Assembly: GCA_900467745.1 (NCBI GenBank)
Contig: UBQW01000005.1
Location: 1-64,000, forward strand
Reading direction: 5' to 3'
Length of the DNA stretch: 64,000 nt
From: Hyphomicrobiales bacterium
GTDB lineage: Bacteria; Pseudomonadota; Alphaproteobacteria; Rhizobiales; Rhizobiaceae
In this document: piece by piece, positions 31,902-39,666 of the stretch
Numbering within the stretch: the first letter of the stretch is position 1
Layout of the letters: each line of letters begins with the position of its first letter
The notes under the pieces: model-generated
The model's input: the letters and a program-made list of their open reading frames with translations, nothing else
What the model was told of the DNA's origin: nothing
Databases searched by the model: none
Program-made: the position numbers and the translations under genes

Positions 31902-32368
31902 GCGACGTTCACATCATCACGCAAATCAGACGCGCTTTTAAGCAGCTGCTGAGCGATGCTGTCGGCGCGAAACACGTCCATAATTTCTCGCGTTTGGCGA
32001 CGGGCGGCTTCCAGAGTGACCAGTATCCGCTGGTGATCCTGGCGGTAACGGATCAGCTGCAGTCCGACCAGGAACATAAGCAGGATACGTACAACGTCTC
32101 TGTCGACATCAAGATTTCCGAAAGTGCCAGCGTTACCAACCCCGAGGAACAAATCGACGCCTATCGTCTGACGATCCAGAGGGCGCTGGCAAAGCGGGGT
32201 GACCTGGGCTTTGGAAGGTATTTCAATTGGAGAGTCGGCTCGCTTTCAGCTCCGGACTTCGAGCCCATGGCTGATCATCAAGATGCCGTCGCGGTCGCGG
32301 CGATCCTTCCAGTAAGTTTCACAATCATGGTGCCGACGGCCGATCCCACCAAAAACCTAAATCCTTGA
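31898..32368 (+). CDS. Tail terminator/completion protein, gpU-like
   Basis: A 156-aa protein started at TTG 31898, overlapping the previous TGA (TTGA) with GAAGGAC upstream; the open frame extends further but inside the previous gene. MSDVHIITQIRRAFKQLLSDA then a beta core (SDQYPLVILAVTDQLQSDQEHKQDTYNVSVDIKI) matches the gpU-type terminator pattern. It caps the tail tube to stop polymerisation. It lies directly before the tube gene. Confidence 0.6.
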   Translation: MSDVHIITQIRRAFKQLLSDAVGAKHVHNFSRLATGGFQSDQYPLVILAVTDQLQSDQEHKQDTYNVSVDIKISESASVTNPEEQIDAYRLTIQRALAKRGDLGFGRYFNWRVGSLSAPDFEPMADHQDAVAVAAILPVSFTIMVPTADPTKNLNP

Positions 32369-32378
32369 GGAGAACAAA

Positions 32379-33200
32379 ATGGCAACACTGCCTATCATTC
32401 CATTGACTACCGGCCAGCGCATCATGGGCGGCATCGCACTTTTCCAGCCTCATGGCTCTGACAAGGTTATCAAGATCGGCCCTGTTGGCGTTGTCGACTA
32501 TGCACCTACTTTGTCGGAAATCGAATCCCGTTCTGATGAGACAGGCACTTCGCAGCTGATCGGATCATGGATCAATCAGACGGACGCCGTTATCAGTCTC
32601 AACGATATCCAGATGTGGTCGCCGACGATGTACGAGGCCATGTTCCTGGCCAAGCGCGTATATGCAACTCAGACAGCCCTCGCATCAGGCGTTGTCGAAT
32701 TTGACGCCCATCAGGGCGATTACAATGTCATCGAGGTTCCCGGCATCAACCCCTCGGTCACTTCTGTGACCAATGGCGCTGAAGCTGACCCTATCGAGTA
32801 TGACGAAGACCCGACGGGCTTTGGGGATGGGAACTACATTTTCGACAGCGAGAGCAAGATGCTGGAGATCGTGAAGTTCCCGGAAGACGTGGTCTTCACC
32901 GCCAAGAAAACGCCTGTCAAGGTAACTTACTCACTGCCTGCGATCACAGCAGCAGACGAAGTCGTGCTCTACCAGATTATGAAGACTGGTGGCGTTCGTG
33001 GCAAGTTTACGCTGATCGGCGTCGTCGACGGTGGTCTACCTGGAAAGGCTGTCCGCTACATCTTCCCCGACGTCGAATTCCGTCCGAACGGCAACGTCAC
33101 TTTGAAGGGCGTCGACGCTCTCAACGTCGCATCACTTACCGGCAAAGTCTACAACACCGGCGGCCAAGGCTACGGCTTCATCTACCCAGCAGCGAATTAA
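32379..33200 (+). CDS. Major tail tube protein, gpV-like
   Basis: A 273-aa protein with AGGAG upstream. Tube-protein features are LTTGQRIMGGIALFQP, VVDYAPTLSEIESRSDETGTSQLIGSW, NDIQMWSPTMYEAMFL and the late VKVTYSLPAITAADEVVLYQIMKTGGVRGKFTLIG. It polymerises into the siphovirus tail tube. It is placed between the terminator gene and the frameshift chaperone, as in lambda. Confidence 0.82.
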   Translation: MATLPIIPLTTGQRIMGGIALFQPHGSDKVIKIGPVGVVDYAPTLSEIESRSDETGTSQLIGSWINQTDAVISLNDIQMWSPTMYEAMFLAKRVYATQTALASGVVEFDAHQGDYNVIEVPGINPSVTSVTNGAEADPIEYDEDPTGFGDGNYIFDSESKMLEIVKFPEDVVFTAKKTPVKVTYSLPAITAADEVVLYQIMKTGGVRGKFTLIGVVDGGLPGKAVRYIFPDVEFRPNGNVTLKGVDALNVASLTGKVYNTGGQGYGFIYPAAN

Positions 33201-33210
33201 CCAACCATCG

Positions 33211-33243
33211 GGTGGCTCCATAACCGGGGCCGCCTTCCATTTC
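33211..33243 (+). terminator. Possible terminator after the tail tube gene
   Basis: GGTGGCTCC (33211-33219) and GGGGCCGCC (33226-33234) pair over 9 bp with two G-T pairs and a 6-nt loop, followed by a T-rich stretch. It may attenuate transcription so the tube protein exceeds chaperone levels. Confidence 0.5.
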
Positions 33244-33265
33244 TATGACATTAAGGGAGAACGCC

Positions 33266-33907
33266 ATGTCAGAAACGAAAATCGAAATCGAACCCGTCGA
33301 CACTCTACGAGAGATAGACGCCCACGCGATGGTCGCTCTCATGCAGCCTGAAGCTATCGACTACATCGTCTTCAGGGGTGCCCGCACTCCGCTCAAGAAG
33401 CCGAACGGCTTCCAGATTTTCAACCTGATCAATCGCTTCCCGTCAGCTCAAGCACTCATGGTCAACATGATCGACCGGCTCAAGTCGGCGTTCCTGAACT
33501 TTGAAGGCGACCTGCAGAAGATCACCGATGAAGACATCATGGGCATCCTCAAGGATGTCGCAGCAGATATCAAATCTGAGAACCTGTACGACCTTTTCAT
33601 GAAGGTGGGCGACGACGCTGCCGCTGCATTTGCTGCCATCTGTTTAGGGCATGCTGGCAATCGCCCGCTCGAAGCCGCGATCAAGACTGCATCCAACGAA
33701 GGCCTGTTCGAGCTTTTCAAGGCGTGTGCGCAGGTGACTTTCGGAGGCCAGGACGTAGGCGCTTTTTTTATCAAAACGCTCACCGATTTCGATCAGCTGG
33801 GCGGCAAGAGGAAGATGGAGGCAACAAAGCAGAAATCGAGATTGCAAAAGCTGTCGCGAAAATCTGCCAATCGCACCGTCACGATCCAGAAGCCGAAAGC
33901 CGCCTGA
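33266..33907 (+). CDS. Tail assembly chaperone G
   Basis: A 213-aa protein started at ATG 33266 (MSETKIEIEPVDTL) with GGGAGA upstream; seven more in-frame residues upstream are less likely. It is mainly helical and acidic, the usual G protein size and position between tail tube and tape measure. It keeps the tape measure soluble during tail assembly. A T7 run at codons 166-168 allows a -1 shift into the GT frame; see the separate entry. Confidence 0.8.
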   Translation: MSETKIEIEPVDTLREIDAHAMVALMQPEAIDYIVFRGARTPLKKPNGFQIFNLINRFPSAQALMVNMIDRLKSAFLNFEGDLQKITDEDIMGILKDVAADIKSENLYDLFMKVGDDAAAAFAAICLGHAGNRPLEAAIKTASNEGLFELFKACAQVTFGGQDVGAFFIKTLTDFDQLGGKRKMEATKQKSRLQKLSRKSANRTVTIQKPKAA

Positions 33908-34134
33908 TCTTGAATGCGGGCGGTGTCGGGAGCCTTTACCAGCTCTATCACCGCTACAGGGCTCTGACCGGTCAGGTCGCATTTGATCTGACACCGAGGG
34001 ACCTAATGATGAGGATGGCGGCCCTGAACGATGTTCGGGACTGGCAGCGCGAAGACATTTTCCGGGCGACGATATCGGCCGGAGCAGAGATCATGATCCC
34101 AGGAGGCGACAAGTTTAAAGACGTGTACCTTTAG
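33266..34134 (+). CDS. G-T fusion chaperone made by -1 frameshift
   Basis: The frame ending at 34134 lacks its own good start, and its conserved-looking part (AGGVGSLYQLYHRYRALTG...DVRDWQREDIFRATIS) begins only after the G gene's slippery site. A -1 slip at 33763-33769 joins G to this T domain, giving a product of about 289 aa. Such G/GT pairs are near-universal in long-tailed phages; T binds the tail tube. The shift is inferred, not proven. Confidence 0.7.
33763..33769 (+). promoter_or_regulatory. Slippery heptamer T TTT TTT
   Basis: Seven T residues read GC-T TTT TTT in the G frame, a perfect X-XXY-YYZ heptamer for a -1 shift. The shifted frame continues in the T domain to 34134. It is the only canonical heptamer in the overlap between frames that I see. 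Confidence 0.7.
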
Positions 34135-34156
34135 TTTGAACAAAGAGTGAACAGGA

Positions 34157-36487
34157 ATGGCAACAGGACAGATAACACACCAGGTAGGGACCACATTCAC
34201 CGTCAGCGGCATTGCCAATGCGGTGCGTAGTTTCGCCCGTGTCGCGTCCGGTTTCCGTTCGGCCGTTCAGAACATGGCTGCCAATGCGCGCCGCTATTTT
34301 GCTCCGATCCTGCGTGGCCTTATGCAGATCGCTGGTTTCTCCTGGTCTGGTTTCACACGAGCCGCAAGCTTGGCGTTCAAGGGGCTTGTGGGATATCTCG
34401 GCCTCGCCACGCTGAAAATGAAGGGCCTGACGGCCGCCGCCATCGCCAGCTCGAAATCCATCGCTGAATTGATGGATCGCGTAGGCAAAGATAGCCGACG
34501 GCTTGGCTTATCGGCTGAGGAGACGTCCACCCTCCGTTATGCCTTTGAGGCCGAGGGGATCGAAGCCGATGAGGTTCTGCCGACGATCTCTGAAATCACC
34601 CGAGAGTTCGGTTTGATCCAGGAGCAGATCAACAAGCAGTCCCGCGATCTTTCGAAGAAGCAGGCGTCCACGATTATCGACATCTACAAACTTAACGCGA
34701 AGGGCGACCGTGCCGGGATGTTGGAGTTGGCTTCCAGCTTCCAGGAACAGAAGCTCGAATCCTTTGACTGGATCAACCAGGCCATCCAGGAACTGGAGGC
34801 ATCCGCCTCTGGACAGAACGACCGCTTTAATGCGCGAGGAGACAAGTACACTCCTGGTGGTCGGATCAACTCGCTCCAGCAACTCGAAGAGCTGCGCCGC
34901 AAGCGGGATGAGATGATTAAGGGGTTCGGTGCCCATGGCGAGGCCCTGTTCACGCTGCAGCGTTTTGGCCTGGACGTTCAGAAGGCGATGAAGCCCGGGA
35001 TCGAAAGCTTCTACGAAGTTTCGGATGCTTTCCAGCAGATGACCGACCCTGCACAAAAGCTCGATGTCGCGATGAAGTTATTCGGTGAGGATGCCGGTGC
35101 CAAGATGGTTACGATCCTGGAAAAGGGTCGGAAGGGCATTGAGGACTACAATAAAGACTTGGAGCGCCTTGGCGGCACCGTGACCACCGCCGATACCAAG
35201 CTCGGCGGAGAGTATGCGATTTCGCTGCAGCGCATGATGGCGGCAATCCAGGGCGTGCGTCTTGAGCTTGCCCGTCAGATTTTGCCGCTGCTGATCGAGA
35301 GCCAGGGACAGCTGACTGAATGGCTGTCGGCCAACCGTGAATGGATTGCACAGTCCCTGAAGACTATGTTCGTTCAGGTTCGGGCATTCCTGCTCGACAT
35401 CATCGATATCTGGCACGGCAAGCGTGGTGATTTCCGGACGGGGTGGCTTAACACCATCGGCCCATACTTGCTCTACGCCATTGATCTGGCAGGTCAGCTG
35501 AAAGATCAGATCGGGCTCATCTTCAGCGGTGCCGATAGCGATTGGGCTTGGCTGAATGCCGTCCGTGATGGCTTCGTTGCGATCAAGGAATTCGCCACTG
35601 ATGCCTTCCGTGTTCTGACTGGCGGCCAGGCTGAGACCTATAAGTGGCTCAACACGGCGAAGGCTAAGTTCGATGACTTCGTTGTCGTAATTCAGAACTT
35701 CTGGGCGAAACTCCAAGAAGCTTGGCAGATTTTCTATGGCATCCTGGAGAAAGTCCACGGTGCTTTCGCGACCGTGCTTGGTTGGTTTTCAAATGTCGAT
35801 CCGACTGTCGCACTTATGGTCGTGGGCTTCCTAAAACTGTCTGGCGTTCTGACGCTTGCTGTCACAGGATTTGGAATGCTGGCTCGCGGCGGTATCGCAG
35901 CGTTCGGCGCGATAGCCTCTGCGGCTGGTGGAGCTGCCGGTAGCATTTCAGCCATGGGGCTCGCGCTGCAGGGTCTGCGGGCACTCGGCCCGATGGGCGC
36001 TGTCGTAGGTGCTGTCGGCGTTGCTGGCACTTTGGGATACCAAGCCATGGGGCGGTCCTATGACCGGGAACTCGGCTACACCACGAACATGGTTCGCCGT
36101 CAGGGTGACAGGGCCTACGACGCTCACGAAACAGCGAAGCACAATCGTTTGATGCGCCTCCAGACCCAGGAGGGTCAGGACTATCGTATTCTCGATCAGC
36201 GGAACAAGGGCATCAACAATCCTTATAGCTTCACCTCAGCGGAAGAAGCCTCGATGACCGGTGCCTCCTATGCGCAGCGTTTCGGCGCAATGGCCCCGAA
36301 CCCGTATGCCATCCGTGAAGCAAAGGCGGCAGAAGCCTATGACCGCGAGAGCGCGGCCATCCGTGCGCAGCAGCCTTCTGCGACATACCGCATCGAGTTG
36401 GCAGGTCCAAACGGCGAGACCGCTGAAGCCATCGTGAACAAAGCGTTCGGCGATCTGTTGCGCGAAAACGGCAGCGTGAAGAGGTAA
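34157..36487 (+). CDS. Tail tape measure protein
   Basis: A 776-aa protein with CAGGA before ATG 34157. It has long helical stretches, a TP901-like core (FEAEGIEADEVLPTISEITREFG...EVSDAFQQMTDPAQKLDVAMKLFGEDAGAKMVTIL) and a hydrophobic C-terminal region (VALMVVGFLKLSGVLTLAVTGFGML...AAGGAAGSISAMG) that fits membrane insertion during DNA entry. The length of the tape measure sets tail length; at about 1.5 angstrom per residue this predicts a tail near 115 nm, slightly shorter than lambda. Confidence 0.9.
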   Translation: MATGQITHQVGTTFTVSGIANAVRSFARVASGFRSAVQNMAANARRYFAPILRGLMQIAGFSWSGFTRAASLAFKGLVGYLGLATLKMKGLTAAAIASSKSIAELMDRVGKDSRRLGLSAEETSTLRYAFEAEGIEADEVLPTISEITREFGLIQEQINKQSRDLSKKQASTIIDIYKLNAKGDRAGMLELASSFQEQKLESFDWINQAIQELEASASGQNDRFNARGDKYTPGGRINSLQQLEELRRKRDEMIKGFGAHGEALFTLQRFGLDVQKAMKPGIESFYEVSDAFQQMTDPAQKLDVAMKLFGEDAGAKMVTILEKGRKGIEDYNKDLERLGGTVTTADTKLGGEYAISLQRMMAAIQGVRLELARQILPLLIESQGQLTEWLSANREWIAQSLKTMFVQVRAFLLDIIDIWHGKRGDFRTGWLNTIGPYLLYAIDLAGQLKDQIGLIFSGADSDWAWLNAVRDGFVAIKEFATDAFRVLTGGQAETYKWLNTAKAKFDDFVVVIQNFWAKLQEAWQIFYGILEKVHGAFATVLGWFSNVDPTVALMVVGFLKLSGVLTLAVTGFGMLARGGIAAFGAIASAAGGAAGSISAMGLALQGLRALGPMGAVVGAVGVAGTLGYQAMGRSYDRELGYTTNMVRRQGDRAYDAHETAKHNRLMRLQTQEGQDYRILDQRNKGINNPYSFTSAEEASMTGASYAQRFGAMAPNPYAIREAKAAEAYDRESAAIRAQQPSATYRIELAGPNGETAEAIVNKAFGDLLRENGSVKR

Positions 36488-36490
36488 CCC

Positions 36491-37027
36491 ATGTACGATC
36501 ACACACCATCAAAAATCCGCGCTCCCGCTCTTGGCCTTGGTTGGCTGAGTGGCATGGACCTGACTGCCGAGGTGACACAGACCGAGGGTTCCATGGATAT
36601 GCGTCAGGACGTCAACGGGAAATGGGACAACTGGGCGTATGATGAATTTTCGCTATTCAACGTCGTGTTGACTTCGGGCGAAGGCGAGTATCGCTTTCCG
36701 GCTCTGTGCAACATGTGGGGTAGAGAGGACGTCGAGATTGATCTCTTCTATCCGTTCACTGCGGATATTCGACCGGGTCAGACGGTCATCACTTTAATTC
36801 GGCCTCCAGCCCCAGGCTCCGTGAAAGTCAAAGGTACTGGCTGGGATGATCTTGATTTCACGGTAGACGGTAGGACGGTAACCTTGTCTGCACCGCCACC
36901 TGCTTACGGCCGTGTCTTCTTCAATCCGAGGCTTAAGCTTCGCAACGGCGCTTGGAGAATGCGCGGCGTTGAACAGTCGGGTCGTGCTGACTGGTCCATC
37001 CCGTTTATGGAGCAACCGTTCGCATGA
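36491..37027 (+). CDS. Distal tail protein-like
   Basis: A 178-aa beta-rich protein directly after the tape measure, the usual position of the distal tail or gpM/gpL-like proteins. Notable parts are SMDMRQDVNGKWDNWAYDEFSLFNVVL and DWSIPFMEQPFA. No catalytic motif is seen. It overlaps the tail hub gene by ATGA. The role is inferred from position and composition. Confidence 0.55.
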   Translation: MYDHTPSKIRAPALGLGWLSGMDLTAEVTQTEGSMDMRQDVNGKWDNWAYDEFSLFNVVLTSGEGEYRFPALCNMWGREDVEIDLFYPFTADIRPGQTVITLIRPPAPGSVKVKGTGWDDLDFTVDGRTVTLSAPPPAYGRVFFNPRLKLRNGAWRMRGVEQSGRADWSIPFMEQPFA

Positions 37028-38895
37028 GAGGAGTAGTGCCACTTGCCTGGGATGCACCATTCGTTGCCGCTGATCACGCGGTCAACGGGCCGTTTAACCT
37101 TGCCAAGATAAATCGCAAAGAAGTTCGAAAAGGCGACGTCTACGTCACGGTGTTCGAAATCACGATCAAAAACCCTGGCGTCGAATGGCTGGCCGGGCTC
37201 GATAATCCCTATTTCGTCGTTTGGGAGCAGTTGCCTTCCGACCCGGCTCCCGTCGTCCTTGGTCGTGGGCGCATCGAGGCGATGCCGACATCCTTGGCAA
37301 AGATCGAGGTCTCTTGCGAAATCGTATGTGTTCCTCCGAACGAAGATGACGTTCTCGAAGCCGACGCCGCCACCCACCGCACCGGTGAGGTCGACTACGA
37401 TCCGGATGCGCCTGCAGCCGTCCGTGAGGCCGCTGAGGTCTATGATCCTGTTTTCTTCAACCCGGAATCGGACGATCCATCAGACGTCCTGAAAGGCACT
37501 CTGCAGTATTATCGCTGGGACCCTGTCACCCTAGCGCTGACACGCGTCGGTATGATCGAGAGCCCGACCAGTCACATCATTGAGGACGCACAGCTCGGCA
37601 GCGAAGACCTATCGTTCGACAACCCACCCCGGAAGAACTCGCGTCTCCGCCTTCAGGCATCGTGGACCCAGAGCGCCTCCGGCGACTGCTCAGGTGAATT
37701 CCTCGCAGCTCGCGATATCGCGACCTACCACTGGAAGGAAATTGCCAACGGTATGCCGAAAGCTGGTGACGCTATCGCGGATGGATGGACCGTCGCAGAG
37801 GCTAAGGTCAACAGCATCACTGCAATGGCAGAGCACGAGTTCGGTCGTTTGACGCCGAACCCGTTCGGGGCCACCGGTCAAAAGATTACGATGCAGCCCA
37901 AGATCGTCAACGTTTCGGCCCGTGCTCATTACGAGTACAGCCAGGAGCGTGAGGAAATTCTGGACCTGTATCTGTCCTCTGGCATCCAGACGATTATGCA
38001 GCCGGATCGCACCGAGCATATCGACACGATATCCCTGTCAGCATTGACTATCGATAACACCACCCGCGAATGGCTGTTTGAGTACCCAGATACACTAGAG
38101 CCTATCGCCTATGTCGTCGGTGATCGTCGTCAGGCCAACGGGAAATGTTACGTCTGCCTTGTTGCACACACGGCAACGCCGATCTTTCGGCGTTATCTGA
38201 CCGATCCCGAGACCAATGAACAGGTTGAGGTATGGGATTTGGTGCCGAAGAAAGCCGCCATCCCAGAAGTTTCCGCGAAATTTTTCGACACGCCCAGAGG
38301 GACCAGGGCTGTTCGTCACGGCCTTCGCCAGCTTCTCCGCGTTTACATGGAGCGGGCAATGTGTGGCAGCCTGCGCGTAACCGTTAAAGCTTGGGTCGGC
38401 CGTGGCATCTCCTGCGGCGACGGCATCACTGTGGTGTCGCCGCGTCTACCAGGTGGCCAGGTGATCGGGATCGTTACGGGTGTGGAATGGGACATGACTG
38501 CCGCCAAGCAGGAAGCCTTCGTCGACGTCGCTTTCGCGCCTGGTGCCGGTGAACATCCATCAGGCACCACCGGAAAACAGGAAACCGCAGGCATCTACTA
38601 CGACCTTACCGCAGGCGGGCTCAACGAGCCGGTCAAGGCGTGGGCTTTGGCTGGTGCGACACCGCGTTTTGTTGTCGTTGAGAATGAGGAGACGGTGCAG
38701 CAGTTCGCGGGTTTCGCAGCGTCCGCCGCCGGAGAGAACCCTGTCGACGCGATCAGCAATTTGCCGACCGCCATTCGCGTCTATTACGATCCGCTGCGCC
38801 AGGAAGACCTGATTTCCCGGCGTCTGTCAGTCCACACGCTTCCAATTTTTGTGCCGAAAGGCGTCGATCTACAGCCGGAGATACCAGGACCATGA
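37024..38895 (+). CDS. Tail tip/hub protein
   Basis: A 623-aa protein in the tail-tip position, beginning MRGVVPLAWDAPFVAADHAVNG. N-terminal beta-rich parts (EITIKNPGVEWLAGLDNPYFVVWEQ; RGRIEAMPTSLAKIEVSCEIVCVP) resemble baseplate-hub and gpJ-like N-terminal domains; the middle contains GDGITVVSPRLPGGQVIGIVTGVEW, a hub-like loop. It may carry the receptor-binding or tail-associated function, as no separate large J-like fibre gene follows. The end overlaps the next gene by ATGA. Confidence 0.6.
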   Translation: MRGVVPLAWDAPFVAADHAVNGPFNLAKINRKEVRKGDVYVTVFEITIKNPGVEWLAGLDNPYFVVWEQLPSDPAPVVLGRGRIEAMPTSLAKIEVSCEIVCVPPNEDDVLEADAATHRTGEVDYDPDAPAAVREAAEVYDPVFFNPESDDPSDVLKGTLQYYRWDPVTLALTRVGMIESPTSHIIEDAQLGSEDLSFDNPPRKNSRLRLQASWTQSASGDCSGEFLAARDIATYHWKEIANGMPKAGDAIADGWTVAEAKVNSITAMAEHEFGRLTPNPFGATGQKITMQPKIVNVSARAHYEYSQEREEILDLYLSSGIQTIMQPDRTEHIDTISLSALTIDNTTREWLFEYPDTLEPIAYVVGDRRQANGKCYVCLVAHTATPIFRRYLTDPETNEQVEVWDLVPKKAAIPEVSAKFFDTPRGTRAVRHGLRQLLRVYMERAMCGSLRVTVKAWVGRGISCGDGITVVSPRLPGGQVIGIVTGVEWDMTAAKQEAFVDVAFAPGAGEHPSGTTGKQETAGIYYDLTAGGLNEPVKAWALAGATPRFVVVENEETVQQFAGFAASAAGENPVDAISNLPTAIRVYYDPLRQEDLISRRLSVHTLPIFVPKGVDLQPEIPGP

Positions 38896-39113
38896 GCAAC
38901 AAGCTGTTACTGAACAAACTTCTGAACGGGATCGCAGGTGAAGGCCGTGATCGGGCCAAGCGGGACTTGATCACCCGTCCTCGGCTGCGGACATCCACAA
39001 TCAGGATCGCCACGCACGACCGTGAACAGGAGCTGGTGATCGGCGGAAAGTCGGCTGACGTCAGCTACACGATCACAAAGACCACGCTCGATTACGATCC
39101 ACCCGCAGAATAG
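38892..39113 (+). CDS. Small protein ending the tail module
   Basis: A 73-aa basic protein (MSNKLLLNKLLNGIAGEGRDRAKRDLITRPRL...) overlapping the hub gene's stop by ATGA. The C-terminal half is beta-like (TIRIATHDREQELVIGGKSADVSYTITKTTLDY). No family is recognised; coupling suggests a virion or assembly role. Confidence 0.5.
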   Translation: MSNKLLLNKLLNGIAGEGRDRAKRDLITRPRLRTSTIRIATHDREQELVIGGKSADVSYTITKTTLDYDPPAE

Positions 39114-39128
39114 TCGGTCGGCACCCTC

Positions 39129-39139
39129 GAATCTTGCAC
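39129..39139 (+). promoter_or_regulatory. Recurring GAATCTTGCAC motif (upstream of holin-like gene)
   Basis: An exact copy 54 bp before the GTG start at 39193, in the short gap between the tail and lysis-associated genes. See copies at 22646, 27371 and 31839. Confidence 0.4.
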
Positions 39140-39192
39140 CCTTTTAGACTCTGCTGGGATCAAGACCTTATGCCGTCAAGGAAATTTGCCTC

Positions 39193-39534
39193 GTGACCAC
39201 GCCATCTCCCATCATCATTGATCCGCAGGACTTGTTCCGCGAAACCCAGTCATTTTTCCGGGAGAGCGCGCAGAGCAATACGAATATCTCCATCAAGATG
39301 GCCAGCATCGAGGGCAAGATCGATGGATTTCTGACGGCCCAGGCGAGCATGAGGTCTGACATTGATAACCTGAAGTCGAGGGTCGGCGTAAACGAAAGCG
39401 ATATCCGCGATCTTAAGACCGCAGGGTCCAAGCTTCGCGGCTATGTGATCGGCTTCCTTGGAATAGTCTCACCCGCCATGGGCTATTTAATGGCGACAGA
39501 CTTCGAATTCCTCAAATATCTTCTCAAGCAATGA
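39193..39534 (+). CDS. XhlA/holin-like membrane protein
   Basis: A 113-aa protein started at GTG 39193 with AAGGAAA upstream. The middle is a heptad coiled coil (IEGKIDGFLTAQASMRSDIDNLKSRVGVNESDIRDLKTAGSKL), followed by one transmembrane segment (YVIGFLGIVSPAMGYLMA) and a short charged tail. This matches XhlA-type and gp-like holin accessory proteins (coiled coil plus one C-terminal span). It may trigger or regulate lysis, though the muramidase lies 2.8 kb away. Confidence 0.55.
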   Translation: MTTPSPIIIDPQDLFRETQSFFRESAQSNTNISIKMASIEGKIDGFLTAQASMRSDIDNLKSRVGVNESDIRDLKTAGSKLRGYVIGFLGIVSPAMGYLMATDFEFLKYLLKQ

Positions 39535-39542
39535 GCAGTCTT

Positions 39543-39573
39543 AGTCAACGTAATTGGAATTTATACGTTGACT
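39543..39573. promoter_or_regulatory. 10-bp perfect inverted repeat before the A1-like gene
   Basis: AGTCAACGTA (39543-39552) and TACGTTGACT (39564-39573) are perfectly complementary across an 11-nt spacer. The half-sites GTCAACGTAAT and GTTGACTGC recur at 46338-46376. It lies about 95 bp before ATG 39667 and fits a repressor or activator site. Confidence 0.5.
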
Positions 39574-39666
39574 GCACCAATATTTCTGTTTGCGGCCGAC
39601 AGAAAATTACACAACGATTCCCTTCTAAGTGCCGATTAGAGCACACAAATTTAGAAGGAAACATTC

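Noticed and set aside
33724..34134. Independent gene for the T domain starting at 33724
   Set aside because: The first 35 codons are a shadow of G (Arg-rich, no ribosome site). A -1 frameshift at 33763 explains the frame better.
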